In this document: positions 47,806 to 56,295 of the stretch, piece after piece
How the letters are laid out: every line of letters starts with the position of its first letter
Numbering within the stretch: the stretch's first letter is position 1
Assembly: GCF_012641405.1 (NCBI RefSeq)
Contig: NZ_JABAII010000007.1
Span: 62,001-126,000, forward strand
Source: Rhizobium sp. P40RR-XXII
Lineage (GTDB): Bacteria; Pseudomonadota; Alphaproteobacteria; Rhizobiales; Rhizobiaceae
Direction of reading: 5' to 3'
Length of the DNA stretch: 64,000 nucleotides
Translations under genes and position numbers: made by a program
The notes under the pieces: model-generated
What the model saw: the letters and a program-made list of their open reading frames with translations, nothing else
Told to the model about the DNA's origin: nothing
The model's database searches: none

Positions 47806-48783
47806 TCAGAGCCAGCCTTTCCAGCGAAAAAAGAAAAACGGAACGATGGCGGAAACCACCATCAACAACAACGATGCCGGGTAGCCGTAGGCGAAATGCA
47901 GCTCGGGCATATGCTCGAAATTCATGCCATAGACGGACGCCACGAGCGTCGGCGGCAGGAACACCACGGAAGCGATCGAAAAGATCTTGATGATGGCGTT
48001 CTGCTCGATATTGATCAGCCCGAGCGATGCATCCAGCAGGAAGGTGATGTTTCCCGCGACAAAGGATGCGTGCTCGGACAAGGACTGGACATCCCGCGAG
48101 ACATTGCGACACAGGTCCTTGGCTTCATGGTCCTGCTGCATGGCGGGGATGGCGTGAAGGAAGGTCAGCAGCCGGGATAGCGAACTCAAGCTGTCACGCA
48201 CCTTGCTGAGCGTGCGGTGATAGCCTGCGATGTCCTTGAGCTTCTCTTCCAGATAGTTTGCCGGGCGGCGGATTTTCTTCACACGATCGCCGAATACGTG
48301 CACTGACAATATATCGATACCGGCGACGGTCTGTTCAAGCACCTCGGCGGTACGGTCGACGATGGTTTCGAGAAGTTTGGCAAGCAGCGCGACGCCCGTG
48401 CGCCGCTCCTGCGGAATGCGCTGCAAGGCCGCGATGAACAATGCGAAGGATTTTGGCTGTGCGTAGCGGATGGTGACCAGCCGGTGTCCCGTCAGAATGA
48501 AGGCGACGTCGGTGAGCATCGGCAGATTGGTATCGGCCTTCCACAACAGCGAAGCGGTCAGAAAGACCGAGCCGTTCTCGACATAGAGCCGGCTGGAAGG
48601 CTCTATGTCCTTCATGTCCTCGCGCGTCGGTACTTCGAACCCGAGCAGCCGCTCGATATCGGCTTCTTCCTCGCGCGTGGGATCGACCATGTCGATCCAA
48701 GTGGCATTGTCAGGCAACCGGTCGGCGGCCGAGAGATCGGGGAGCTGAAGCGGTTTGGAATCTGAGCAATAGGCAGTTATCAA
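47806..48783 (-). CDS. corA: CorA-family magnesium/divalent cation channel
   Basis: The 325-aa channel has a cytoplasmic alpha/beta domain, a long helical stalk and two C-terminal membrane helices separated by the signature YGMNFEHMPEL (about 287-297; the GMN filter is intact). It is homopentameric in this family. The start is taken as TTG 48783 because GGGAG lies 7 bases upstream and the product then opens LITAYCSDSKPL; a GTG 15 codons earlier lacks this. It is the first gene of corA-kup, an uncommon pairing of Mg and K transport. Confidence 0.92.
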   Translation of the reverse strand: MITAYCSDSKPLQLPDLSAADRLPDNATWIDMVDPTREEEADIERLLGFEVPTREDMKDIEPSSRLYVENGSVFLTASLLWKADTNLPMLTDVAFILTGHRLVTIRYAQPKSFALFIAALQRIPQERRTGVALLAKLLETIVDRTAEVLEQTVAGIDILSVHVFGDRVKKIRRPANYLEEKLKDIAGYHRTLSKVRDSLSSLSRLLTFLHAIPAMQQDHEAKDLCRNVSRDVQSLSEHASFVAGNITFLLDASLGLINIEQNAIIKIFSIASVVFLPPTLVASVYGMNFEHMPELHFAYGYPASLLLMVVSAIVPFFFFRWKGWL

Positions 48784-49197
48784 CTGCTTGCTCCCGCAGC
48801 AGCGGAGACGGCGCAAAGGCCGAGGCACTTTGCGCGCACTCGCTGCGATCCCACCAATGGCGAATGAAAAAAGCTCATAAAACCCCGGTCATATCCCGCC
48901 GGTCCGGCCGGAATCCGTGTCCATGTTCCATTGCGCTGCTGTACCAATCCTTCGTCCGTCCTGGCGAAGCCGCCTGCTCGGACGAAATAAAACCACCATG
49001 CGGCGGAGGGCGGTCATCGGAAACGCCCGGCCAGTTCCACGCCGGCGGCGCATATGCAGCAAAGCTCGCAAAGAATCAAGTCACAACCTCTTCATTGCGC
49101 GATTTCACCGCAGTTTCGATGATCTTGCGAAGTCATAGCACAGGATGCCGACAAGACAATCCGTCGCTATACAGAAAGCCGATACGTCTCCCGCGAA
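48784..49197. other. Intergenic region between corA and mrp, no gene seen
   Basis: These 414 bases separate the corA start from the mrp stop on the same strand. The stretch has several short frames on both strands, none with a ribosome site plus a recognised family, and no clear terminator hairpin was found. It should carry the corA promoter. Confidence 0.5.
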
Positions 49198-50352
49198 TTA
49201 TTCAAATACGATCGACGGGGCGGCGCGTTGCGGTGTGCCCTCCACTTGCTTCCAAACCTTGGCAGCGATCTCGCGATAAATCTTCGCAACGATACCGTCC
49301 GGCTCGGCAGCGACGAGCGGCGTGCCGGCATCCGAGGTTTCCCGGATTCCCATGGTCAGCGGCACCTCACCTAGGAAAGGCACGCCGATGCGCTCGGCTT
49401 CCTTCCGCGCGCCGCCATGGCCGAAAATATCGTATCGGGCGCCGGTATCCGGCGCGATGAAATAGCTCATATTCTCGACAATGCCGAGGACAGGAACCTC
49501 GACCTTGCGGAACATGTTCAAGCCCTTGCGCGCATCGATCAAGGCCAGGTCTTGTGGCGTCGAGACGATGACGGCACCGGCAAGCGGCACCTGCTGCGCC
49601 ATGGTCAGCTGCACGTCGCCCGTGCCGGGCGGCATATCCACGACCAGGACGTCGAGCTCGCCCCAGGCCACTTCGCGCAGCATCTGCAGGAGCGCGGATT
49701 GCACCATCGGCCCGCGCCAGATCATCGCGGTCTCCTCCTCGACGAGGAAGCCCATCGACATGACCTTGAGGCCGTAATTCTCCATGGGATTGATGATGCG
49801 TCCGTCGATCTGGGTGGGACGTCCGGAAATCTTCAGGAGGCGCGGCATCGAAGGGCCATAGATATCGGCATCCAGAATGCCGACGCGCAGGCCGTTGGCA
49901 AGCAGGCCCAAGGCAAGATTGACCGCCGTCGTCGACTTGCCGACGCCGCCCTTGCCCGAAGCAACCGCAATGATGGCACCTACACCGGGTACACCGATCT
50001 TGGCGGCACGAGGCTGCGGCGGCGGCGCGTGCGGATGAGAATGCGAATGGCCGTGCGGGGCAGCTTGCGCCGGCGCCGGCCGGGCGGCGGGCGCGCCGGC
50101 CTTCTTGTCGGCCGTCAACGCGACCAGGGCGCCTTTGACACCGGGCATTTCCTTGATGACGCGCTCGGCGGCAAGACGCATCGGCTCGAGATCCTTGGCG
50201 CGCTCGGCCGGAACGGTAATGGAAAAATAGACCTTGCCGTCGGAAATGAAGACATCCGACACCATACCGAGCTCGACGATATTGTGCTCCAGGTCCGGGC
50301 CGCGAACCGTCTTCAACGTTTCCAGCACCTGTTCCTTGGTGATGTCTGCCAT
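49198..50352 (-). CDS. mrp: Mrp/ApbC/NBP35-family Fe-S cluster carrier ATPase
   Basis: The 384-aa protein has a DUF59 (MIP18-like) N-domain (about 5-85), a linker with many His (HGHSHSHPHAPPP), and a P-loop ATPase domain (about 125-370) with Walker A SGKGGVGKST (AVASGKGGVGKSTTAVNLALGL). Mrp proteins move Fe-S clusters to target proteins. The CxxC pair that normally binds the cluster after the NMSY block is absent; here the sequence reads NMSYFIAPDTGARYDIFGHGG. ATG 50352 fits the family; an earlier in-frame start adds 6 residues. Confidence 0.92.
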   Translation of the reverse strand: MADITKEQVLETLKTVRGPDLEHNIVELGMVSDVFISDGKVYFSITVPAERAKDLEPMRLAAERVIKEMPGVKGALVALTADKKAGAPAARPAPAQAAPHGHSHSHPHAPPPQPRAAKIGVPGVGAIIAVASGKGGVGKSTTAVNLALGLLANGLRVGILDADIYGPSMPRLLKISGRPTQIDGRIINPMENYGLKVMSMGFLVEEETAMIWRGPMVQSALLQMLREVAWGELDVLVVDMPPGTGDVQLTMAQQVPLAGAVIVSTPQDLALIDARKGLNMFRKVEVPVLGIVENMSYFIAPDTGARYDIFGHGGARKEAERIGVPFLGEVPLTMGIRETSDAGTPLVAAEPDGIVAKIYREIAAKVWKQVEGTPQRAAPSIVFE

Positions 50353-51007
50353 TCCATCCTCACTGCACAATCTTCATCCGGAGCGCAGCATCGGCCGCTC
50401 GGGCCATACGCTTTCCGGTTTAGATAGTGGAGCGGCGGGACTTCGCCAAACGAAATTCAAGGCGCTGCCGATAAAAAGCGCCTTCGTTGCGGCCGGCAAG
50501 TCCGCCGGGTCCATCTATGACCCCACCAGCCGCGGTCTCCCAATCCGGAAAGACGTTTCGCCGGCCGAAGTAGGGCAACCGCTCGGAAGAAATAGGGCAA
50601 GCCTGGGAAAATCGCCTCGTCGGCCGCTTCGATCCTTATGAGCGTGCCCAATAAGCAACAACCGCCGCCAACGCCCTTCGCCCGGAGAAGCTATGGCGAC
50701 GGCATCGGCGACGGTTGTTTGATCCGCGCACGTTTCGTCGGCGCTGTTATCAAAGTCCCCTCTGGACCTCTGCCATTTAACAAGCAGGAAGCGTGCCAGT
50801 TTTCACAAAATGGAAAAAATCACCATATTTCAAATATTTGATGAGTAATGCCCGGCATGATGGGGCCTGACGTCGGCGATGCTCTTCATCATATTTTATT
50901 CGCAGCGCACAAAATTCATTCACGAGCTGCCCGAATCTCGATCAATACATTTAAGTCCTGCCGGCAATTGAAGCTGACGACGGCGGCACCTCAGCGAGCC
51001 GCAAGGA
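50353..51007. other. Intergenic region between mrp and the luxR gene, no gene seen
   Basis: These 655 bases lie upstream of mrp and downstream of the luxR-type gene, both minus strand. A GC hairpin AAGGCGCT / AGCGCCTT lies at 50459-50484 without a T-run. Two short plus-strand frames have no ribosome site and resemble no known protein. The AT-rich tract near 50810-50955 may contain weak promoters. No tRNA or small RNA gene was recognised by eye. Confidence 0.5.
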
Positions 51008-51748
51008 TCATTTGATCAACCCGACGCGGAGTGCCTTGGCAACGGCCTGTGTGCGGTTGACGGTGTCGAGCTTCTTGGTAGCGCGGTTGAGGTAATGGTT
51101 GACCGTGTGTTCGGACAGCGCAAGGATTTCGGCTATTTCCGCGCTGGTCTTTCCGGCCGCAGTCCAATTCAGGCAATCGATCTCGCGGTCAGTTAGGGCA
51201 TCGACGACGCGAACATCGAGATTGCGGATTTCCGCCAGCCGATCGAAGACGTGAATTGCGATGTAGGAAAGATCCTTGATCTCCTCGGACGAAAAGGGGT
51301 CGCGATCCCCGGCCAAAGAGACTGCGCCGCGAAGGCCCGAGGCATCATGGGTCGGCAGATAGAGGAAGCGCGTCATGCGAAAGCGCTCGAACAAGGTGAC
51401 GACGAGCTGCGATTTGCCTGCCTCGCGATTGGGGCTCGCCACCACCTCATAGATGAAAGGAAGCGTGGAACTGCGCAAGCGCAGCAATGCGGGGCTGGTC
51501 GGCAGCAGTCCCTCCTGATCATAAATCGACAGCAGTTCGGCCGGCCAATTGTTGATCACCGAATTGCTCTGCAGTTCGAAAGAGGTAATCGGCGGCAGAT
51601 TAAGCACCATGAAAGCGCGACAACGATAGGCCTCGGTCAGCCCTTTCATGAAACGGAACACATCAAACTGAGTCTTCAGCCTGCCGATTTCCTCGATATA
51701 GTCCTCGCCGCGAGGAGGCGTTCCCGCCTGTACCAGTGCCGCCATCAT
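51008..51748 (-). CDS. Orphan LuxR-family regulator (autoinducer-domain + GerE HTH)
   Basis: The 246-aa protein has an N-terminal autoinducer-binding-like domain (about 20-165) and a C-terminal GerE helix-turn-helix (about 185-243, LTDREIDCLNWTAAGKTSAEIAEILALSEHTVNHYLNRATKKL). Trp68 and Tyr76 match conserved positions, but the usual Asp-Pro is Ser-Pro (LPTSPALL, Ser85), and the usual second Trp is Tyr (PFIYEV, Tyr100), so acyl-homoserine-lactone binding is doubtful. No luxI-type synthase is near. The frame opens with two adjacent ATGs (51748, 51745). Confidence 0.9.
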   Translation of the reverse strand: MMAALVQAGTPPRGEDYIEEIGRLKTQFDVFRFMKGLTEAYRCRAFMVLNLPPITSFELQSNSVINNWPAELLSIYDQEGLLPTSPALLRLRSSTLPFIYEVVASPNREAGKSQLVVTLFERFRMTRFLYLPTHDASGLRGAVSLAGDRDPFSSEEIKDLSYIAIHVFDRLAEIRNLDVRVVDALTDREIDCLNWTAAGKTSAEIAEILALSEHTVNHYLNRATKKLDTVNRTQAVAKALRVGLIK

Positions 51749-51776
51749 CAGTCTTCTTTAGTAAAAGAGGAAAAAA

Positions 51777-51792
51777 ATACGAAATTCCGTAT
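51777..51792. promoter_or_regulatory. Near-palindrome just upstream of the luxR-type gene
   Basis: ATACGAAATTCCGTAT is symmetric except for one base pair of positions 6/11, and it lies about 30 bases upstream of the luxR start. Its place and symmetry would suit an autoregulatory site; no experiment is available and it does not match a typical lux box. Confidence 0.3.
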
Positions 51793-52067
51793 CTTGTCCC
51801 ATGAGATTAATGCACCAGCGCCGCTATCAGGCACCTACCGAAATATAAGTTTTCGAAATTTGTGGCAGCTTCAACGATCGTTACTATGTCGCCTGGTCAT
51901 AACCTCGCCAATTCCTCTATGATTCCAGCAATCATTTGCGGATAATGGCAGCTCTTCCGCATATCTCAACTGTAAAATTCCAGATAAACGGGCAATTTGG
52001 CTAAGGTCCAGCATTGGCAGCATTAAAATTGACAAGCTCTGGGCAGCCGCGACGAGAATTTGCGGAA
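51793..52067. other. AT-rich intergenic region between luxR-type and iclR-type genes
   Basis: Together with the first bases from 51749 this makes a 319-base gap upstream of the luxR gene (minus) and downstream of the iclR gene (minus). It is AT-rich, with no reading frame of interest or strong hairpin. It should contain the luxR promoter. Confidence 0.45.
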
Positions 52068-52877
52068 CTAGCGTTTGGGACCCATGCGATTGCGCATATC
52101 CATCATGATCGAATCAGCCGCGGCCACCACCAGGGGCGCCCATGCCTGCAAGCTCTGCGGCGTGACACGATAGGCCGGTCCTGTGACCGAGACGCCGGCC
52201 AGCATGTGACCGTCATCCGAACGGATCGGAGCCGCAACACAGCATATGCCGCTCTCATGCTCCTCGATATCGAACGCATAGCCGCGCTGCCTGATCTCCG
52301 AAATATCCGAGAGCAGCTCTCCGGCGTTGCGAAGCGTCTGTTGCGTGTAAGGGCGGAATTCGAGAGCGGCGATCCGGATCGCAAGCTCGGCATCGTCGAG
52401 TGCGGAAAGCGCCGCCTTGCCGACGCCGGTGCAATAGGCCGGCGAGGCGTTGCCAATCTGCGAATACATGCGAACGGACTGCCGTCCCTCCACCTTGTCG
52501 AGATAGATGACCTCCGCATCATGCAGAACGCCGAGATGCACGGTTTCGCAGGTGACGTCGTGCAGACGTTGCAAATGCGGCTCGGCAACGGCGCGGAATT
52601 CGTTGCGCGCCCAGCTGCGCGAGGCGAGCGTCAAAAGCCTCAGGCCGATGAGATAGCGACCGTCGCGATCGACCTCCAGAAGTCCTTCCTCGACGAGATG
52701 TGACAATTGGCGATGCAGTGTGCCGCGCGGCTGATCGGACAGCGAAAGAATGTCCGTAAAGCGCATGGGGCCATCCGCAAGCGCAACGCGATCGAGCAGC
52801 GCGACGAGCTTCCCAAGCGTTCCGGTTTCCCGGTCGCCGCGGCCATTCGCTTTCACGCCCTCCGGATTCAGATCCAT
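52068..52877 (-). CDS. IclR-family transcriptional regulator of the sugar-acid operon
   Basis: The 269-aa protein has an N-terminal winged helix (about 20-85, DILSLSDQPRGTLHRQLSHLVEEGLL) and the C-terminal IclR effector domain (about 95-260, ETVHLGVLHDAEVIYLDKVEG, and GICCVAAPIRS). It is divergent from the SDR-dgoK-dgoA-lactonase operon across a spacer of about 127 bases with a dyad operator candidate, so it most likely controls that operon in response to a sugar acid such as 2-keto-3-deoxygalactonate; the effector is inferred. Confidence 0.92.
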   Translation of the reverse strand: MDLNPEGVKANGRGDRETGTLGKLVALLDRVALADGPMRFTDILSLSDQPRGTLHRQLSHLVEEGLLEVDRDGRYLIGLRLLTLASRSWARNEFRAVAEPHLQRLHDVTCETVHLGVLHDAEVIYLDKVEGRQSVRMYSQIGNASPAYCTGVGKAALSALDDAELAIRIAALEFRPYTQQTLRNAGELLSDISEIRQRGYAFDIEEHESGICCVAAPIRSDDGHMLAGVSVTGPAYRVTPQSLQAWAPLVVAAADSIMMDMRNRMGPKR

Positions 52878-52960
52878 GCCCTTTCATTTATCGCTGGCAC
52901 TGCAGCGTTATCCTTGACACGATGGAAGGGTAATCCGATAATTCCACATAGTCAAATGTC

Positions 52961-52977
52961 GTTCCAGATAATGGAAC
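52961..52977. promoter_or_regulatory. Dyad operator candidate for the IclR-family regulator
   Basis: GTTCCA and TGGAAC are inverted repeats separated by 5 bases (GATAA), 28 bases before the SDR start codon. A further TTCCA half-site sits at 52943-52947. IclR-family proteins bind such short dyads near the promoters they control. Binding here is inferred from position and symmetry. Confidence 0.45.
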
Positions 52978-53004
52978 TTCACGACCTATTCCGGAGGAGA
53001 GATC

Positions 53005-53775
53005 TTGGCTGAGACGCACGCGCAATTTCCCGACCTGAAAGATCGAACCGTGCTCATCACCGGCGGCGGCTCCGGCATCGGTGCAGCCCTTGTAGGGGGT
53101 TTCGCCAGGCAGGGTGCGAAGGTCGCCTTCATCGACGTCGCCGAGGAGCCGAGCAAGGCGCTGGCCGCCAGGCTTTCGGCAGGATCCGTCCATCCCGTCG
53201 TTTTCTATCACGCCGACCTGCGCGATGTCGGCGCCATCAAAAGCACGGTCGCAGCAGTGGAATCCGATCTCGGCGCAATCCGGGTGCTCGTCAACAACGC
53301 AGCCTGGGACGACCGGCACGATATCGACACGACGACCGAGGAATATTGGGACAACAACCAGGCGATCAACCTCAAACAGGTCTTCTTCGTCTCGCAGGCG
53401 GCGGTCCCCGGCATGCGGGGCGCCGGCGGCGGCGCGATCATCAATTTTTCCTCGATCGTCTTCAAGACCAACCCGCCGCTGCTGTCCTCCTATGCGGCGG
53501 CAAAGTCCGGCATCCTCGGGCTGACCAAGAGCTTTGCCGGGCGCCTCGGCCCTGAGAACGTTCGCGTCAACGCCGTCCTGCCCGGCATGATCATCACCCA
53601 GCGGCAGCTCGACCTATGGCTGACCGAAGAGGGCATGGCCAAGACCATCGATCGGCAATGCCTCAAGCGCGTGCTGAGCGCCGAGGATCTGGTCGGACCG
53701 GTGCTTTTCCTGGCGTCGGACTGCTCGGGCGCCATGACCGGACAAGCCATCACCGTCGATGGCGGCATCTTCTAA
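53005..53775 (+). CDS. SDR-family sugar dehydrogenase (probable D-galactose/L-arabinose-type 1-dehydrogenase)
   Basis: The 256-aa short-chain dehydrogenase has the Rossmann TGGGSGIG site (about 20-27), NNAAW and the catalytic Ser...Tyr-x3-Lys as FSSIVF and SYAAAKSG (about 145-165). It probably oxidises an aldose at C1 to its lactone, given the dgoK-dgoA-lactonase context. The start is TTG 53005, with GGAGGAGAG directly upstream at 5-12 bases. It is the first gene of the four-gene operon; the substrate is inferred, not shown. Confidence 0.9.
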   Translation: MAETHAQFPDLKDRTVLITGGGSGIGAALVGGFARQGAKVAFIDVAEEPSKALAARLSAGSVHPVVFYHADLRDVGAIKSTVAAVESDLGAIRVLVNNAAWDDRHDIDTTTEEYWDNNQAINLKQVFFVSQAAVPGMRGAGGGAIINFSSIVFKTNPPLLSSYAAAKSGILGLTKSFAGRLGPENVRVNAVLPGMIITQRQLDLWLTEEGMAKTIDRQCLKRVLSAEDLVGPVLFLASDCSGAMTGQAITVDGGIF

Positions 53776-53798
53776 CGAAAGACTTTGGAGTATTTCTC

Positions 53799-54731
53799 AT
53801 GACCAAGCCCGCATATGTCGCGGTGGACTGGGGCACCAGCAGTTTCCGGCTGTGGCTGATCGGCGAGGACGGCGGCATTCTGGCAGAGCGCCGGAGCGGC
53901 GAAGGCATGACCGCGGCAGCCCAGACCGGCTTTGCCAAGGTCCTGCAGGCCCATCTGGATGCCGTCTCGGCACCCGGCGATATCCCCGTCATCGTCTGCG
54001 GTATGGCCGGAGCGCGCCAGGGCTGGGTGGAGGCCGGATATATCGACACGCCGGCATCGCTTGCCGCGATCCTCACCGGCGCGGTCGCCGTGCCCGGACA
54101 ATCCCGTGACATCCGCATCCTGCCGGGCCTTGCGCAGCGCAACCGGCAGGTGCCTGACGTCATGCGCGGCGAGGAAACGCAGCTGTTCGGTGCGATCGTC
54201 GCCGATGCCAAGGGCGAACAGCTCGTCTGCATGCCGGGAACGCATTCGAAATGGGTGCGCGTGCTCGACGGCCAGGTGACGGGCTTTTCCACCTTCATGA
54301 CCGGTGAGCTCTTCGACATCATCACCAAGCACAGCATCCTGTCGCATGCCGTTGCCGGCGCCGCAGACATGCCAGCCGATACCAAGGCATTCGAAATGGC
54401 TCTCGGGGCAGCGTTCGACAAACCTGCCCTGGCGACCAACCTGTTGTTCACCGCGCGCTCCGGCCAACTTTTGAATGGATTGACGTCCGCCGGCGCGCAG
54501 GCGGTAATCTCGGGCACGCTGATCGGTGCCGAACTTGCCGGTGCGCTTGCGTCAGCCGGGCAGAATGCGGCCATTACGCTTGTCGCTTCCGGCCGCCTCC
54601 AGGCTCTCTATGAGGATGCGTTCCGCGCCCTATCTCTTCCCTATACGACCATCGACGCCGATGCCGCCGTCCGTCGCGGGCTTTCCGCCGCGGCCGAAGC
54701 GATCTGGTTCAAGAAAGAAAGCAAACACTGA
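53799..54731 (+). CDS. dgoK: 2-dehydro-3-deoxygalactonokinase
   Basis: DgoK phosphorylates 2-keto-3-deoxygalactonate at C6. The 310-aa protein has the ASKHA-type N-terminal phosphate loop VAVDWGTSSFRLWLIGEDG (about 7-25) and blocks MPGTHSKWVRVLDGQVTGFSTFMTGELFDI and VISGTLIGAELAGAL of this family. It follows the SDR gene by 23 bases, with GGAG upstream of ATG 53799, and its stop overlaps the dgoA start (TGATG). Confidence 0.95.
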   Translation: MTKPAYVAVDWGTSSFRLWLIGEDGGILAERRSGEGMTAAAQTGFAKVLQAHLDAVSAPGDIPVIVCGMAGARQGWVEAGYIDTPASLAAILTGAVAVPGQSRDIRILPGLAQRNRQVPDVMRGEETQLFGAIVADAKGEQLVCMPGTHSKWVRVLDGQVTGFSTFMTGELFDIITKHSILSHAVAGAADMPADTKAFEMALGAAFDKPALATNLLFTARSGQLLNGLTSAGAQAVISGTLIGAELAGALASAGQNAAITLVASGRLQALYEDAFRALSLPYTTIDADAAVRRGLSAAAEAIWFKKESKH

Positions 54732-55366
54732 TGACGACCCGCATCCCCTTCCCGCCCATGAAGCGCCCGCTCATCGCCATTCTTCGCGGCATCAAGCCGG
54801 AGGAAACGGCCGATATCGTCGGTGCGCTGATCGAGACCGGCTTCAGCGCGATTGAAATTCCGCTGAATTCGCCAGAGCCTTTCCGTTCCATCGAGATTGC
54901 CGCCAAGATGGCGCCCGCCGATTGCCTGATCGGCGCAGGCACCGTGCTGACGGTTGAAGATGTCGATAGGCTTGACGGCGCGGGCGGCAAGCTGCTTGTC
55001 ACACCGAATGTCGAGCCTGCGGTCATCAGCCGCGCCCGCGACAAGGGCATGGTGACGATGCCCGGCGTATTCACCGCAACGGAGGCTCTATCAGCCGCTC
55101 GCGCCGGCGCCACTGGCCTGAAATTCTTCCCCGCCGGCGTGCTCGGCGCCTCCGGCATCACGGCTATCCGCGCTGTTCTGCCGCCGGAACTCGTCATCGC
55201 CGCGGTCGGTGGCGTTTCGGACAAGAATTTTGCCGACTACACCAAGGCGGGCATCCTGGCTTTCGGTCTCGGCACCAGCCTTTACAAGCCTGGAATGACC
55301 ACGGCAGAGGTTGCCGAACGTGCCAAGGCCACCATCTATGCCTATGATGCAGCCATAGGAGCCTGA
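54731..55366 (+). CDS. dgoA: 2-dehydro-3-deoxy-6-phosphogalactonate aldolase
   Basis: DgoA splits 2-keto-3-deoxy-6-phosphogalactonate to pyruvate and glyceraldehyde 3-phosphate. The 211-aa KDPG-aldolase-like barrel has ILRGIKPEET (about 16-25), IEIPLNSPEPF, VGAGTVLT-like IGAGTVLTVEDV, and the Schiff-base Lys in GLKFFPAG (about 128-135). The first codon overlaps the dgoK stop, so translation is coupled. It is the third gene of the operon. Confidence 0.95.
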   Translation: MTTRIPFPPMKRPLIAILRGIKPEETADIVGALIETGFSAIEIPLNSPEPFRSIEIAAKMAPADCLIGAGTVLTVEDVDRLDGAGGKLLVTPNVEPAVISRARDKGMVTMPGVFTATEALSAARAGATGLKFFPAGVLGASGITAIRAVLPPELVIAAVGGVSDKNFADYTKAGILAFGLGTSLYKPGMTTAEVAERAKATIYAYDAAIGA

Positions 55367-55368
55367 CT

Positions 55369-56256
55369 ATGACCGATATTCATGATTTTCAGGGCAATAT
55401 TCTTTGCAACACGTCATCCGTCCTGGGTGAAGGCCCGACCTACGACCCCGACACGGACACCGTCTGGTGGTTCAATATCCTCGGCAAGGAACTGCACGAA
55501 TTGCACCTGCCGACCGGCAAGAAACAGGTTCACGAGCTGCCGATGATGGCAAGCGTGCTTGCCCGCGTCGATGCGGAACGGCAGATGATCGCCACGGAAC
55601 AGGGGCTCTTCCTTCGTGATATCGCCACCGGCGAGCTGAGCTTTTATGCGGCGATTGAGGCGGACAAGCCGGAGAACCGTTCCAATGACGGGCGCACGCA
55701 TATTTCCGGATCGCTCTGGATCGGCACCATGGGCAAGCGCGCCGAGATGCAGGCAGGCGCCATCTATCATGTCGCCGGCGGCAAGGTCACCAAGATCTTC
55801 GACCAGATCAGCATTCCGAACTCCATCTGCTTCTCGCCCGACGGCATGATCGGCTATTTCACCGATACGCGCGTCAGCCAGCTCATGCGCGTGCTTGTCG
55901 ACCCGGAGACGGGACTGCCGACGGGCGAGCCGATCGTCATGGTCGACAGCATGGAAGACCCGGGCGGCCTCGACGGCTCGGTCTGCGATGCCGATGGCTA
56001 TATCTGGAATGCGCGCTGGGGCTCCGGTTTTGTCGACAAGTACAGCCCGGACGGCCTGCGCATCGAGCGTTTTCGCGTGCCTGCCATGCAGCCTTCCTGC
56101 CCGGCCTTCATCGGCAAGAATGCGGACCGGCTGGCCGTGACGACCGCCTGGGAAGGGCTTGATGACGAAGCCCGTTCCATGCAACCCCAGGCCGGCGCGC
56201 TCCTGGAACTCGGACTGACCGTGAAGGGCGTCTTTGACCCGCAGTACAAGCTTTGA
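55369..56256 (+). CDS. SMP-30/gluconolactonase-type sugar lactonase
   Basis: The 295-aa beta-propeller has the family metal site pieces: Glu in SVLGEGPTYD (near 20-29), the conserved Asn region SIPNSICFSPDG (about 145-156) and Asp in GGLDGSVCDADGYIWNARWG (about 200-219). It probably opens the lactone made by the SDR enzyme to the sugar acid, the second step of the pathway. It starts 2 bases after dgoA, so it belongs to the operon and ends it; a weak hairpin follows. The sugar-acid dehydratase that completes the pathway is not in the window. Confidence 0.92.
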   Translation: MTDIHDFQGNILCNTSSVLGEGPTYDPDTDTVWWFNILGKELHELHLPTGKKQVHELPMMASVLARVDAERQMIATEQGLFLRDIATGELSFYAAIEADKPENRSNDGRTHISGSLWIGTMGKRAEMQAGAIYHVAGGKVTKIFDQISIPNSICFSPDGMIGYFTDTRVSQLMRVLVDPETGLPTGEPIVMVDSMEDPGGLDGSVCDADGYIWNARWGSGFVDKYSPDGLRIERFRVPAMQPSCPAFIGKNADRLAVTTAWEGLDDEARSMQPQAGALLELGLTVKGVFDPQYKL

Positions 56257-56262
56257 TTGAAA

Positions 56263-56295
56263 ACCCTCCTCAGGCGCTCGGTGCCTGGAGAGGGA
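56263..56295 (+). terminator. Weak hairpin after the sugar-acid operon
   Basis: CCCTCCTCAGGC and GCCTGGAGAGGG form a 12-base stem with a two-base mismatch around a 7-base loop, 7 bases after the lactonase stop codon. ATTTGCTTTG follows, a poor T-run, so termination is only possible. Confidence 0.45.

Noticed and set aside
45998..47884. Long plus-strand open frame antisense to kup (628 codons).
   Set aside because: It is a shadow of the kup frame; its composition (very rich in Arg, His, Asp and Gln) is unlike a real protein.
48864..49460. Plus-strand frame overlapping the mrp 3' end.
   Set aside because: Runs antisense through mrp, has no ribosome site and gives no recognisable product.
50459..50484. 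Hairpin AAGGCGCT / AGCGCCTT as a terminator.
   Set aside because: No T-run follows in either direction and no gene ends nearby.
50638..50841. Short plus-strand frame upstream of the luxR-type gene.
   Set aside because: No ribosome site, no family resemblance and poor codon usage at its end.
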